Source: Flammeovirgaceae bacterium UBA4465 (GTDB taxonomy: Bacteria; Bacteroidota; Bacteroidia; Cytophagales; Cyclobacteriaceae). From it: a stretch of 64,000 nt of DNA. Where the stretch lies: positions 355,984 through 419,983 of the forward strand of contig CAJJBF010000009.1 of assembly GCA_905182375.1 (NCBI GenBank), written 5' to 3'. The notes beneath the pieces are model-generated. The model searched no databases. It had not been told where the DNA came from and saw only the letters and a list, made by a program, of their open reading frames with translations. The number at the start of each line of letters is the position of its first letter. The first letter of the stretch is position 1. Both the position numbers and the translations under genes were made by a program. Of this stretch, positions 52,204-61,930 are shown piece by piece.

Positions 52204-53994
52204 GTGAATGATTTAGCCTATTTGAATAAATACCTATTTAAATATAAGTATCACCTTATATTGGGTACGCTATTTATCATCATCGCCAATTATTTTTCCA
52301 TCATGCCTGCGGTTTTGGTAAGGTATTCATTTGACCTACTAAAGGGTAATTATGAGCTTTTTAAGCTCTTTGATGGTTTTGATCTTCAAACCGATGCTTA
52401 TGCATTGTTTGCAAAATCCATTTGGATCTTAGGTATATTAATATTAACCTCCGCGCTTTTGAGAGGCATTTTTATGTTTTTCATGAGGCAAACCATCATT
52501 GTGATGTCTCGAATCATTGAATATGACTTAAAGAATGAAATTTTTGAGCATTATCAAAGTTTACCCTTAAGCTTTTACAGAAAAAACAATACGGGGGATT
52601 TAATGAACCGAATATCCGAAGATGTCAGTAAGGTTCGCATGTATTTCGGACCCGCCATCATGTATGGAATTACCTTACTCACCTTGTTCCTGATGGTCAT
52701 CCCTTTTATGTTTTCTATTAATTTTAAACTGACTATTTATTCCTTAATTCCGCTTCCTATACTCTCTCTCAGTATTTATCTGGTCAATAATATCATTCAT
52801 AAGCGTTCAGAAAAAATCCAAGAAAGCTTATCCAATTTATCAACGTTCGTTCAAGAAGCCTTTTCTGGCATTCGAGTCATAAAAGCTTTCGATCGAGAGG
52901 AAGATGTCAACCTTCAATTTGAAAAAGAAAGTACAGACTATAAAAATAAATCCTTAAAACTCGCTTTTGTTCAAGCGGTTTTCTTTCCCCTTATCATGTC
53001 TCTTATTGGACTGAGTGTTATTCTCACTATTTACATTGGAGGCGTTGAGGTTTTTAATGGAAGTATCAGTACGGGTGTAATTGCTGAATTTATTATTTAT
53101 GTGAACTTATTAACCTGGCCCGTCGCCGCATTGGGTTGGATTACCAGTATCATCCAACAAGCGGCAGCTTCTCAAAAGAGAATTAATGAATTTCTCGAAA
53201 CAAAGACGGATATAATTTCTACTGAAAATTTAGAAAAAAATTTAGAAGGAACCATTGAATTTGAAAATGTAGATTTTATCTATCCTGATTCAGGTATTCA
53301 TGCGTTAAAAAATATTTCATTCAAGGTCAATCAAGGAGAATCTGTGGCCATCATCGGCAATACGGGTGCTGGGAAAAGTACCCTCGCCAACTTAATTTGT
53401 CGAATGTATGATATTTCTTCTGGGTCCTTAAAAATAGATGGACAATCCATTCAGAGATATAATCTTTCATGCTTAAGGTCACAAATCGGCTTTGTCCCGC
53501 AAGACGTGTTTTTGTTTTCAGATAGTATTCGGAATAATATCGCTTTTGGTAATCCGGACATGAATGAAGAAAAAATCATTCAAGCGGCTAAGGACGCAGA
53601 TTTACTCAATAACATTGCTGATTTACCTAACGGATTTGATACACGAGTAGGAGAAAGAGGCATCACCTTATCAGGAGGCCAAAAACAGCGTGTATCTATT
53701 GCTCGTGCGGTAGCAAGAGAACCTAAAATACTCATTTTAGATGATGCCCTATCCGCCGTGGATACTAAGACGGAAAATACAATTCTTGAAGCGATGACAA
53801 AAATCATGAAAGGACGTACTTCATTAATTATTTCTCATCGGGTATCCTCGGCAAAGTTGGCCAGTAAGATCATTGTGCTCCTAGATGGTTCCATTATTGA
53901 ACAAGGTTCCCATGAGGATCTATTAGAAAAAAATGGGGCCTACAAAGGCATCTATGACCAGCAATTGGCTCAGGATAAAGAAAATCCAACCTAA
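52204..53994 (+). CDS. ABC exporter half-transporter with degenerate Walker B (LDD)
   Basis: 596 residues: six membrane helices (about 15-320) then an ATPase domain. Motifs: Walker A IIGNTGAGKSTLANLI, signature TLSGGQKQRVSIARAVA (LSGGQ canonical), Walker B ILILDDALSAVDTKTE, where the catalytic glutamate of the usual LDEATS is replaced by Asp, and a switch His in IISHRVSSAKLA. Such a degenerate Walker B is typical of one half of heterodimeric exporters (MdlA/TM287 type). The start is GTG at 52204. It is convergent with a like gene at 54536-56302 that has the matching degenerate signature, so the two probably work as a heterodimer. Substrate unknown. Confidence 0.93.
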   Translation: MNDLAYLNKYLFKYKYHLILGTLFIIIANYFSIMPAVLVRYSFDLLKGNYELFKLFDGFDLQTDAYALFAKSIWILGILILTSALLRGIFMFFMRQTIIVMSRIIEYDLKNEIFEHYQSLPLSFYRKNNTGDLMNRISEDVSKVRMYFGPAIMYGITLLTLFLMVIPFMFSINFKLTIYSLIPLPILSLSIYLVNNIIHKRSEKIQESLSNLSTFVQEAFSGIRVIKAFDREEDVNLQFEKESTDYKNKSLKLAFVQAVFFPLIMSLIGLSVILTIYIGGVEVFNGSISTGVIAEFIIYVNLLTWPVAALGWITSIIQQAAASQKRINEFLETKTDIISTENLEKNLEGTIEFENVDFIYPDSGIHALKNISFKVNQGESVAIIGNTGAGKSTLANLICRMYDISSGSLKIDGQSIQRYNLSCLRSQIGFVPQDVFLFSDSIRNNIAFGNPDMNEEKIIQAAKDADLLNNIADLPNGFDTRVGERGITLSGGQKQRVSIARAVAREPKILILDDALSAVDTKTENTILEAMTKIMKGRTSLIISHRVSSAKLASKIIVLLDGSIIEQGSHEDLLEKNGAYKGIYDQQLAQDKENPT

Positions 53995-54539
53995 TTTTTT
54001 GACCACGCTTCGATAATCTTCGAATTATCCGGATAATGCATTTCAAAAATAAAATTGCTTAATTCAATATTAAGACTATCTGCTTTTTGTTTTAATTTTA
54101 GTTCTACCTCTGTCGCATTAGGCATCACCATGGGATGCATACTTAAAAAAGCGACCAACTTTTGATGGCAATCAAATTCTCTGAGTTCATAATCCATAGG
54201 CACCTTTGCACTTTCTTCTGTCAGAATAACCCCTATAAAAAGACTCACTTCGCCCTCATTCAATTTGGAATCTTCAAAACTGACTACGGTCAACGTCCCC
54301 TTCAAGGTGCTGTCCAAAACCATCGCACGACTTTCTGTATAATATTCCTCAATGGCCTTTGAGGTCTGGCGTCCTGAAAAAGATCGCCCTACCACCAAAC
54401 GGTGATCCGCTCCTAAATGATAAACTACAACCTCCTGATATCCACCCAAAAGAGTATAAACGTAATGAATGCAAAAGGTCATGATCAGTATTGAAAAAGA
54501 GATGATGACCGCGTAGGTGTTTTTTGAGGTCCACTTCAT
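53991..54539 (-). CDS. Membrane-anchored hypothetical protein
   Basis: Unknown. 182 residues: one N-terminal membrane helix (YAVIISFSILIMTFCIHYVYTLL) and a periplasmic region with VVVYHLGADHRLVVGRSFSGRQTSKAIEEYYTESRA, TLTVVSFEDSKLNEGEVSLFIGVIL and LREFDCHQKLVAFLSMHPMV. The second part is reminiscent of effector-binding (GyrI-like) or SOUL-like folds, but I cannot confirm that. It overlaps the upstream ABC gene by four bases and the end of the convergent ABC gene by four, so it is sandwiched between the two transporter halves and probably coexpressed with the minus-strand one. Confidence 0.6.
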   Translation of the reverse strand: MKWTSKNTYAVIISFSILIMTFCIHYVYTLLGGYQEVVVYHLGADHRLVVGRSFSGRQTSKAIEEYYTESRAMVLDSTLKGTLTVVSFEDSKLNEGEVSLFIGVILTEESAKVPMDYELREFDCHQKLVAFLSMHPMVMPNATEVELKLKQKADSLNIELSNFIFEMHYPDNSKIIEAWSKN

Positions 54540-56302
54540 AGGATCACCTCTTTAAATTGCATCTCATGCAGTTTGGCATAATAGCCTTCCCTACTTAATA
54601 AGTCATCATGGGTTCCTTGCTCTTTGATCTCTCCTCTATCTAGCACCATGATGTTGTCCGCATTTTGGATAGTAGACAGCCTGTGAGCCACAACAATAGC
54701 AGTTCTACCCTTCATTAACTTACTTATGGCCCCTTGAATTAAAAATTCTGTGTCCGAATCAACCGAAGAGGTCGCTTCATCTAAAATGATGATTTTAGGA
54801 TCATACACCAAAGCTCTCACAAAAGAAATCAACTGCCTTTGACCCACAGACAAAGTAGCTCCACGCTCCATTACATCATAATCATAACCCCCAGGTAACC
54901 GCTCAATAAAAGTACTGGCACCTACCAAATCAGCAGCTTGATACACTTGCTCACGGGAGATCTTTGGATTCTTGAGGGTAATGTTGTTGAAAATAGAATC
55001 TGAAAATAAAAATACATCTTGCAAAACCACCGCAATATTCTTTCTTAAAAAAGAAAGCTCATAGTTCTTGATTTCCTGACCGTCTAGGTAAATATTGCCT
55101 TTATTAATCTCGTAAAATCTGTTGAGTAAATTTACAATGGAACTTTTCCCCGCGCCAGTGGCGCCCACTAAAGCTAAAGTTTTACCAGATTTCACCTCAA
55201 ATGAAATGTTTTTAAGGACCCAGTCCTCTTCGTTGTAGGCAAACCAAACCTGCTCAAATTTCACCGTCCCCTTGAGTGCCTTTAATGCTAAAACACCTGT
55301 ATTAGATGTCGATTCTTTATTGTCCAGCAAATCCATTATTCGTGTTGCACAAACAATACCCATTTGTAAGGTGTTGAATCGATCGGCTATCATTCTGATC
55401 GGCCTAAAAAACATTTGAATGTACATTATGAATGCTATCAAAACGCCCACCTCAATCCGTTCTTGAATTACGCCTCCTGCGCCGAACCAAACCACCAATC
55501 CAATACCAGAGGCTTGAACGATCTCGGCGACAGGAAAATAGATCGAATAATACATCACTGATTTAATGTTAGCCGTACGATGTTCTTTGTTTATTTCTTT
55601 AAACTTTTTAAGCTCTGTTGACTCACTGTTGAATATTTGCACAATGTTCATACCCGTAATATGCTCCTGTACGAAAGTATTGAGATTGCTCACTGCAGTG
55701 CGTACGGTATTGAATGAAACTTTGATCCGCTCTTTGAATATATACGTGGCTAAAATTAAAATGGGCAATGTCGAAAGACTGATCAAAGCCAATTCCCAAT
55801 CAATGTAAAGCATAAAACCAAATATGACCAGAAGCTGTAATAAATCTCCAATGATGGCGGCTACTCCTTGACTAAATACTTCTGCAAGGGTTTCAATATC
55901 TGAAACATTTCGTGTCACCAATCTCCCTATGGGGGTTTGATCAAAAAACTTCAACCTCAGTGACTGAACATGTCTGAACAGTTTAATTCGAATATCCTTA
56001 ATTACAAATTGCCCCAAGACACCTGAAAGAAAAGTATGTAAGTATTGGACTAAAGATTGAAGCAACAATAAACCCAAAAGCAATACTATCATATAAATTA
56101 AACCCTCATAATCTCCTAAGGCAATTTGATTGTCAATAATGATTCTGATAACATAGGGTCTCAAGGGTACAATGGCAGCCATAGAAATGGTCAAAAAGAC
56201 CAGTATCCAAAACTGATGCATATAAGGCTTAGCAAAAGCAAAAAGCTTTTTAAGAACTTTTGAATCTACTATTTTTTTTGCTTGAATGGACTCTTTATTC
56301 AC
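54536..56302 (-). CDS. ABC exporter half-transporter with degenerate signature (LSVGQ)
   Basis: 588 residues: six membrane helices in the first 320 residues (FWILVFLTISMAAIVPLRPYV; QSLVQYLHTFLSGVLG; AIIGDLLQLLVIFGFMLYI) and an ATPase domain. Walker A LVGATGAGKSSIVNLLNRFY, signature ATLSVGQRQLISFVRAL where LSVGQ replaces LSGGQ, Walker B IIILDEATSSVDSDTE with the normal Glu, and VAHRLSTIQ. This is the MdlB/TM288 type, whose noncanonical signature pairs with the noncanonical Walker B of the partner. It overlaps truA upstream by four bases and the hypothetical protein downstream by four. The partner is probably the + strand gene at 52204. Confidence 0.93.
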   Translation of the reverse strand: MNKESIQAKKIVDSKVLKKLFAFAKPYMHQFWILVFLTISMAAIVPLRPYVIRIIIDNQIALGDYEGLIYMIVLLLGLLLLQSLVQYLHTFLSGVLGQFVIKDIRIKLFRHVQSLRLKFFDQTPIGRLVTRNVSDIETLAEVFSQGVAAIIGDLLQLLVIFGFMLYIDWELALISLSTLPILILATYIFKERIKVSFNTVRTAVSNLNTFVQEHITGMNIVQIFNSESTELKKFKEINKEHRTANIKSVMYYSIYFPVAEIVQASGIGLVVWFGAGGVIQERIEVGVLIAFIMYIQMFFRPIRMIADRFNTLQMGIVCATRIMDLLDNKESTSNTGVLALKALKGTVKFEQVWFAYNEEDWVLKNISFEVKSGKTLALVGATGAGKSSIVNLLNRFYEINKGNIYLDGQEIKNYELSFLRKNIAVVLQDVFLFSDSIFNNITLKNPKISREQVYQAADLVGASTFIERLPGGYDYDVMERGATLSVGQRQLISFVRALVYDPKIIILDEATSSVDSDTEFLIQGAISKLMKGRTAIVVAHRLSTIQNADNIMVLDRGEIKEQGTHDDLLSREGYYAKLHEMQFKEVIL

Positions 56303-57051
56303 GTATCTAAATTTAAATAAATATCTTTTGGATATTCAACTTTTGATAAAAATAGACCTGCAGCAGGAACGGAGACTCCTGCATGAGCCCTTTTCTTTGC
56401 GGCTAAGATCTCACCAAAACGATCAATCGTTATTTTTTTAGTCCCCACCTCGAGCAAGGTCCCCACCAAAGCTCGCACCATCCCCCTTAAAAAACGATTG
56501 GATTGAACCAAAAATACATAGCCCTCCTCAACTTCCCTCCACTCTGCTTTGAGTATGTGGCAATTAAAATGGTTAACGTCCGTATTTACCTTACTCATCG
56601 CTTCAAAATCGGTCCAATTTACAAGAACAGCACAAGCCGCTGCAATGCTACTTAAGGCTACAGGCGCATGCAAATAATGGGAAGTACCGACTTTAAAAGG
56701 GTTTTTATTGAGATGCATGTGGTAGGCATAGCCCCTAGATAGCGCATCAAACCGAGCATGGGCCTTTTGGGTAACTGAATGAATCTTACGAATCGCTATT
56801 TCTCGGGGTAAGTAAGAATTTAGTTTAAACTTAAGATGTTCATTATCAATATTTTCAGCATCGAAATGTGCTATTTGACAAGAGGCATGAACACCTGCAT
56901 CGGTACGGCCACTCCCCACTACAGGAGTTTTTACTCCCAACAAATCACCTAGGGCTTTTTCAATAGTTTCTTGAATCGAAATCGCATTGGGCTGGTATTG
57001 CCAACCATGGTACTTTGACCCATCATAGCTAATCTCTAGAAAAAAGCGCAT
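56299..57051 (-). CDS. truA: tRNA pseudouridine(38-40) synthase TruA
   Basis: 250 residues. Catalytic aspartate in VVGSGRTDAGVHASCQIAHF, the N-terminal FFLEISYDGSKYHGWQYQPN, and the C-terminal SNRFLRGMVRALVGTLLEVGTKKI and HAGVSVPAAGLFLSKVEYP, all as expected for TruA, which makes pseudouridine at positions 38-40 in the anticodon stem. It is the first gene of a tight minus-strand run with overlapping starts (truA, ABC half-transporter, hypothetical). The DUF4293 gene is divergent from it. Confidence 0.96.
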   Translation of the reverse strand: MRFFLEISYDGSKYHGWQYQPNAISIQETIEKALGDLLGVKTPVVGSGRTDAGVHASCQIAHFDAENIDNEHLKFKLNSYLPREIAIRKIHSVTQKAHARFDALSRGYAYHMHLNKNPFKVGTSHYLHAPVALSSIAAACAVLVNWTDFEAMSKVNTDVNHFNCHILKAEWREVEEGYVFLVQSNRFLRGMVRALVGTLLEVGTKKITIDRFGEILAAKKRAHAGVSVPAAGLFLSKVEYPKDIYLNLDT

Positions 57052-57122
57052 GCCGCAAAATAACGCTAATCTATTTGTCTTTGTACAATCGGATGTATTC
57101 TTTTGCCTAAAATAATATTGAT

Positions 57123-57611
57123 ATGATTCAACGCGTTCAATCTATTTTCCTTGCAATGGCTGCCATAGCCATGGGACTCATGCTGTTTTTTCCCCTATGG
57201 CAAAAAGCAAGTATTGAAACCTCGGAAGTAGCTACCCTCGATGCTTTTTATTTAACCTATGAAGTCCTGGACCCTATTACCGGATCTGCGCACAATATCT
57301 TAAAAAACACATTTTATATTTCCTTATTGGGTAGCCTATCTGCAGCCCTCTCTATTTACTCTATTTTTCAATACAAAAACCGTTTACGCCAAATCCAATT
57401 GGGGGCATTGAACAGTTTAGTAATAGGGATAACCCTCGGGACATTGATGTACTTTATTTTCAAGGCAGAAACGCTTCTTGAGCCTACCCAGCAAGGAAAT
57501 TATCTCTTCGGTTTTTATCTCCCTTTGGCTGCCCTCTTTTGTAATTTTGCTGCCAATCGATTCATCCGAAAAGATGAAAAATTGGTCAAAAGTATGAACC
57601 GTATTCGATAA
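57123..57611 (+). CDS. DUF4293 membrane protein
   Basis: 162 residues with four membrane helices (about 3-24, 55-75, 95-115, 125-150). The N-terminus MIQRVQSIFLAMAAIAMGLMLFFPLW is the signature of DUF4293, a Bacteroidota-specific family usually encoded beside truA or rho. Function unknown. It is divergent from truA across about 70 bases and followed by htpG after a 130-base gap with no clear motif. Confidence 0.9.
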   Translation: MIQRVQSIFLAMAAIAMGLMLFFPLWQKASIETSEVATLDAFYLTYEVLDPITGSAHNILKNTFYISLLGSLSAALSIYSIFQYKNRLRQIQLGALNSLVIGITLGTLMYFIFKAETLLEPTQQGNYLFGFYLPLAALFCNFAANRFIRKDEKLVKSMNRIR

Positions 57612-57741
57612 GGTTTAAACTGACCCACTGACTTTACTGACATAAATACTGCCAAGTTGGCACATTAAATTGCCATCTGCGTAAATGGAATAGTATTTGA
57701 TATTCTCTTTTTATTATTTAGAACCCATTTAGTTGACGAAC

Positions 57742-59631
57742 ATGCAAGAAAAAGGTAACATTTCCATACACACAGAGAACATCTTCCCCATCATCAAGAA
57801 GTTCTTATATTCAGATCATGAAATTTTCTTAAGAGAGCTGGTTTCAAATGCCGTCGATGCCTCTCAAAAAATTAAACGATTAGCCGCCCTAGGTGAGTAC
57901 AAAGAAGAAGTCGGTAAGCTCAGAGTTGAGATTGAGGTAAATAAAAAGAAAAAAACCATCTCAATTAAAGACAATGGGATCGGTATGACTGCTGAGGAGA
58001 TTAAAAAGTACATCAATCAAATTGCTTTTTCAGGAGCTACAGAATTTATTGAAAAATATAAGGACAAAGGTGAGGATCAACAAATTATAGGTCATTTTGG
58101 GCTAGGGTTTTATTCTGCTTTCATGGTTTCAAAACAGGTAGAAATAGAAACCCTCTCCTTTAAGGAAGGGTCTGTTCCTGCCAAATGGATTTGTGATGGT
58201 GAAACGGAATTTGAAATCAAATCCTCAAAGAAAAAAACGCGAGGTACAGTGGTCACGCTTCACATTGCTGAGGATTCCGAAGAATTCTTGGAAGATGCAA
58301 GAATACAAGGTGTTCTGGATAAATATGGTAAATTTTTACCCATCCCCATCAAATTTGGCACCAAAGAGGAGAGTATTCCGGATGGTAAGGACAAAGATGA
58401 TAAACCTAAATACAAGTCGGTCAAGAAAGACAACATCATCAACGACTCAGAACCCATTTGGACCAAAAGCCCAAATGAGCTCAAGGATGAGGACTACCTA
58501 AAGTTTTACAAAGAGTTGTACCCTATGAGTGAAGATCCATTATTTTGGATTCACTTGAACGTGGACTATCCCTTCAATCTAACAGGGATTTTGTACTTCC
58601 CTAAGCTCAAAAAAGATTTTGAGATTCAACGTAATAAAATTCAATTATACTCGAGACAAGTATTCATCACCGACGAAGTTAAAAACGTAGTTCCTGAATT
58701 TCTTCAGTTGCTGCACGGTGTTATTGATTCTCCAGATATCCCTTTAAATGTTTCCAGAAGTTACCTACAAGCAGATGGTAATGTTAAAAAAATCAACGGT
58801 TATATCACCAAAAAAGTAGCAGATAAACTCAACGAACTGTTCAAAGAGGATCGGACCAGTTATGAGGCTAAATGGAATGACATTGGTATTTTCGTAAAAT
58901 ACGGAATGATTTCAGAGGAAAAGTTCCACGACAAAGCGAAGGACTTTGTGCTCTTAAAAAATACAGCTTCTAAACTTTTCACTTTTGAGGAGTATAAAAC
59001 TTTCATCGATGCTAATCAAGTTAATAAGGACAAACAAAAAGTAGTTTTGTATGCCTCAAATGAGGATCAACAACACAGCTATATAGATGCCGCACAAAAA
59101 AGAGGTTATGACGTCTTGATTTTAAATGAGGCCCTCGACAGTCATTTCATCAATCATTGTGAGCAAAAATTCGAAGTTACCTTCAAGCGTGTTGATGCCG
59201 ATGTCGTGGATAAACTCATCGATAAAGGAGAAGCTAAAACGTCTGTACTTAGCGAAAAAGAAGAAACAGCCGTAAAGAAAATCTTTGAAAAAGCCATCGA
59301 TGATAAAAATAATAGCGTCACGGTAGAAACCATGGCTACAGATGATTTACCGGTTACCGTAACTCTTCCTGAGTTTATGAGAAGAATGAAAGATATGCAA
59401 GCGGCCGGTGGCGGTGGTCCCATGATGTTTGGTGATTTACCCGTGAATCTAGCCATTGCGGTGAATGCCAATCACAGTATTGTTCAAAAAATCATTGCCG
59501 CCAAAAAAGAGGGCAAGAAGATTGATTTGGCCAAACAAGCTTATGACCTGGCGCTCCTTTCGCAAGGCATGCTGACCGGTAAAGCACTGACAGACTTCAT
59601 CAAGCGAAGCGTCGATCTCGTCGCGCATTAA
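57742..59631 (+). CDS. htpG: Molecular chaperone HtpG (Hsp90)
   Basis: Dimeric ATP-driven chaperone of the cytoplasm. About 629 residues. N-terminal GHKL ATPase with EIFLRELVSNAVDASQK, KDNGIGMTAEE, FSGATEFIEKY, and GHFGLGFYSAFMVS; middle domain with the catalytic Arg loop region (PLNVSRSYLQAD); a C-terminal dimerisation domain. A glycine-rich stretch near the end (QAAGGGGPMMFGDLPVN) is a family feature in Bacteroidota. ATG at 57742 is preferred to TTG at 57733. Ends at a good terminator. A heat-shock link to clpB is by function only; they are not adjacent. Confidence 0.97.
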   Translation: MQEKGNISIHTENIFPIIKKFLYSDHEIFLRELVSNAVDASQKIKRLAALGEYKEEVGKLRVEIEVNKKKKTISIKDNGIGMTAEEIKKYINQIAFSGATEFIEKYKDKGEDQQIIGHFGLGFYSAFMVSKQVEIETLSFKEGSVPAKWICDGETEFEIKSSKKKTRGTVVTLHIAEDSEEFLEDARIQGVLDKYGKFLPIPIKFGTKEESIPDGKDKDDKPKYKSVKKDNIINDSEPIWTKSPNELKDEDYLKFYKELYPMSEDPLFWIHLNVDYPFNLTGILYFPKLKKDFEIQRNKIQLYSRQVFITDEVKNVVPEFLQLLHGVIDSPDIPLNVSRSYLQADGNVKKINGYITKKVADKLNELFKEDRTSYEAKWNDIGIFVKYGMISEEKFHDKAKDFVLLKNTASKLFTFEEYKTFIDANQVNKDKQKVVLYASNEDQQHSYIDAAQKRGYDVLILNEALDSHFINHCEQKFEVTFKRVDADVVDKLIDKGEAKTSVLSEKEETAVKKIFEKAIDDKNNSVTVETMATDDLPVTVTLPEFMRRMKDMQAAGGGGPMMFGDLPVNLAIAVNANHSIVQKIIAAKKEGKKIDLAKQAYDLALLSQGMLTGKALTDFIKRSVDLVAH

Positions 59632-59641
59632 GATGCTTACT

Positions 59642-59668
59642 AAAGGGTATGGCTAGGTCATGCCCTTT
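59642..59668 (+). terminator. Terminator after htpG
   Basis: AAAGGGTATG (59642-59651) pairs with CATGCCCTTT (59659-59668), one T-G pair, 7-base loop, 11 bases after the stop codon, followed by a short T-run. Confidence 0.8.
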
Positions 59669-59769
59669 TAATAAAAAGTCAATCATGAAGCAATCGACCA
59701 GTGTCTCCATTTTTTTATGGCTCCCAGCGGCGTATTACAATTTTTTGATTTGTTTTGTGTTAATACAAC

Positions 59770-60603
59770 ATGAAAACTCTGCTTTATAGCTTTTGCGTAA
59801 TCACCTTACTGCCTTTAATGGGTCAAGAAGCTGCCATCGTTGACCTTTTTAAAGTGGCTTATGAAACGCCTTTGACCATCGCGCTCAAAGATCTCAAAGC
59901 AGAGGAAGATCCTGATCTTGTCCCTGAGAGCAAAAAGAAGAAAAAACCAAATCCCAAGGTTTATTATGGCATCAAAGGAAAGAAAGGTTTTGTTAAAACA
60001 ACCAGGGGAAGAAATACTACTTCGGAGTTATTTTATTTTTTAAAAGACAAAGATTTTGAGGATCCCAGTTTATTCGATCAGAATTTTTATTATCTCGATC
60101 GAAAAAAAAAGCGTGTCGTTAATTCTAAAAAGATTAAAGAAGGTCAAAAAATTGGCTTACTTCACGGGAAATACATCAAAAAACTGAATGATGAGATCAT
60201 AGAAGAAGGATTTTATTACAAAGGAAAAAAACACATGCGGTGGGTACGTTTTGATCGAAATGATATCCTACAAGATAAAGAAATCTATTGGAAAGGTTGG
60301 ACGCAACAATCATTATTAAGATTTTATGATCTCAAACGTGAAAACCTAAGGGAAGTGATCCCTATCCATTTTGGAGACCGACAAGGCACATATTACGCCT
60401 TCCATTCCAACGGTAATGTAGCTGCTACAGGCCAGTATTTATTCGATGAAAAAATAGGGTTATGGCGAGAATATTATGAAAATAGAAGGTCTAAGCGGGA
60501 AATAAAATATCCAAAAGAGCCTTTTCAAAAAGGGACAACCCCTGCTATTTTAAGAGAATGGAATGAAAAAGGGGTATTGATTTATGACAGTCGTAAGCCT
60601 TAA
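59770..60603 (+). CDS. Secreted MORN-repeat-variant protein
   Basis: 277 residues with a short signal peptide (LLYSFCVITLLPLMGQ). The body is very Lys-rich in its first third (ESKKKKKPNPK, KGKKGFVK), then has repeats such as GLLHGKYIKKLNDEIIEEGFYYKGKKH and GTYYAFHSNGNVAATGQYLFDEKIGLWREYYEN and REWNEKGVLIYD, the beta-hairpin pattern of MORN variants (toxin-antitoxin YwqK-like). Function unknown. It starts 101 bases after the htpG terminator and ends four bases into the convergent acyltransferase. Confidence 0.75.
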   Translation: MKTLLYSFCVITLLPLMGQEAAIVDLFKVAYETPLTIALKDLKAEEDPDLVPESKKKKKPNPKVYYGIKGKKGFVKTTRGRNTTSELFYFLKDKDFEDPSLFDQNFYYLDRKKKRVVNSKKIKEGQKIGLLHGKYIKKLNDEIIEEGFYYKGKKHMRWVRFDRNDILQDKEIYWKGWTQQSLLRFYDLKRENLREVIPIHFGDRQGTYYAFHSNGNVAATGQYLFDEKIGLWREYYENRRSKREIKYPKEPFQKGTTPAILREWNEKGVLIYDSRKP

Positions 60604-61652
60604 TGAGGCAGATTAGACCATTTAATCAGATATTGCCTCAAATAAAGCATTAAAATAGACATCAATGTTATCATCAATCCCGCTTGAATATCAATTAATA
60701 AAGAGCTTACCCCTAAGACGAGCAAAAACCAAATGGGGAAGATGAACATGGCCAAGGCCCATTTCATTGAGCCATAAAAAACAATATCTTTTATCCCTGA
60801 TAAAATAGATTGAAGCAACCATAAGGGACCGAAGTTAAAAATACCCAAACATTTGCCTATCCCATATAAAATTTTATTAGGCTTCCCTAGTGATTTTAAT
60901 CCTTCTCCCAATGGGATGCCTTCTCTTAATTGCTCGAATGGACGTGATTCATTATGCCAATTAATACGATCTCTTTCTTCTAGATAGGCAGAACTCTCTT
61001 GGGGAATCAATAGACAGGTACGCATACCCCGCTCAATAGCTTTCTTCATTTGATTGACTCCCTTGGCTTTTTGCTCAAGATAGAGCGGTATGAAATCCTT
61101 CACAGATATAGGTTGACCATAAACAATAGAGATTTTATGCAAAGGCCTTTGATGATGGAAATAGTTTAGCCCAATCGGTATGATTTGAAGGTCTAAATGA
61201 TCCATTTTTTCTTGTGCCTCAAGTGCCATTCTCGAACTCCCTTTAGATAAGCCACGTAAGAAAAAATCATTGCCATGATTCCCCTCTGAAAAAATCGTTA
61301 ACGCATGTCCTTGAGACAAACACCTATTTATTTTTCTGAAGGTTTCTTCGTTTTTGGCCAATTGACTAAATCCATCTCGAATCCGATAAATAGGAATCAT
61401 ATTAATGGCGTCCATAAACCATTCATACTTTTTCTTAAACACATCTGATCGAGTAACAGAATAAGTGGTTTTTGATGATAGCCCTCCAATAATCAAAGCA
61501 TCCATAAATGCATTTTGATGATTGGAAGAATAAATAACTGGCTGATCCTTTGGGATATTTTCCTTACCAATAATCTCTACTTTTCCAAAGAATATACGGA
61601 CAACAAAGCGACAATAATATCTTATTACTTGATATACTAATCTTTTGACCAT
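60600..61652 (-). CDS. PlsC-like 1-acylglycerol-phosphate acyltransferase family protein
   Basis: 350 residues. Acyltransferase block I in VIYSSNHQNAFMDALIIGG (NHxxxxD catalytic dyad), block II-like region YSVTRSDVFKKKYEWFMDAINMIPIYRIRDG, and block III LTIFSEGNHGND (FxEG). The C-terminus holds two or more membrane helices (FIFPIWFLLVLGVSSLLIDI, AGLMITLMSILMLYL). The family moves acyl chains from acyl-ACP or acyl-CoA to lysophosphatidate or related lipids. A specialised lipid (e.g. ornithine or sulfonolipid) role cannot be excluded. ATG at 61652. The 278 bases upstream hold no motif I recognise. Confidence 0.85.
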   Translation of the reverse strand: MVKRLVYQVIRYYCRFVVRIFFGKVEIIGKENIPKDQPVIYSSNHQNAFMDALIIGGLSSKTTYSVTRSDVFKKKYEWFMDAINMIPIYRIRDGFSQLAKNEETFRKINRCLSQGHALTIFSEGNHGNDFFLRGLSKGSSRMALEAQEKMDHLDLQIIPIGLNYFHHQRPLHKISIVYGQPISVKDFIPLYLEQKAKGVNQMKKAIERGMRTCLLIPQESSAYLEERDRINWHNESRPFEQLREGIPLGEGLKSLGKPNKILYGIGKCLGIFNFGPLWLLQSILSGIKDIVFYGSMKWALAMFIFPIWFLLVLGVSSLLIDIQAGLMITLMSILMLYLRQYLIKWSNLPH

Positions 61653-61930
61653 AGCCCTTTTTCGTTGTATCCCCCCATTGTTTAACCTAGGTATTTGTTG
61701 AACTCCCTTCTAAAAAATTTATCAAAATACAAGAACTCAAATTGTTTTACAAAAATATGAATTTCCAATCTTATCTGGCAAGGATACCTGAACGATATGA
61801 TAAAATGGTTTTAGCGGCTTCAAATGATAAAAAACTTCCTTGCAAAGAATAATTTTTAAAAAGGGTCTTGCGGCTCCTCCTCATTACACTTAAATTACCG
61901 ATAAATAATTCAAAGTGACTCCCTTTACAG

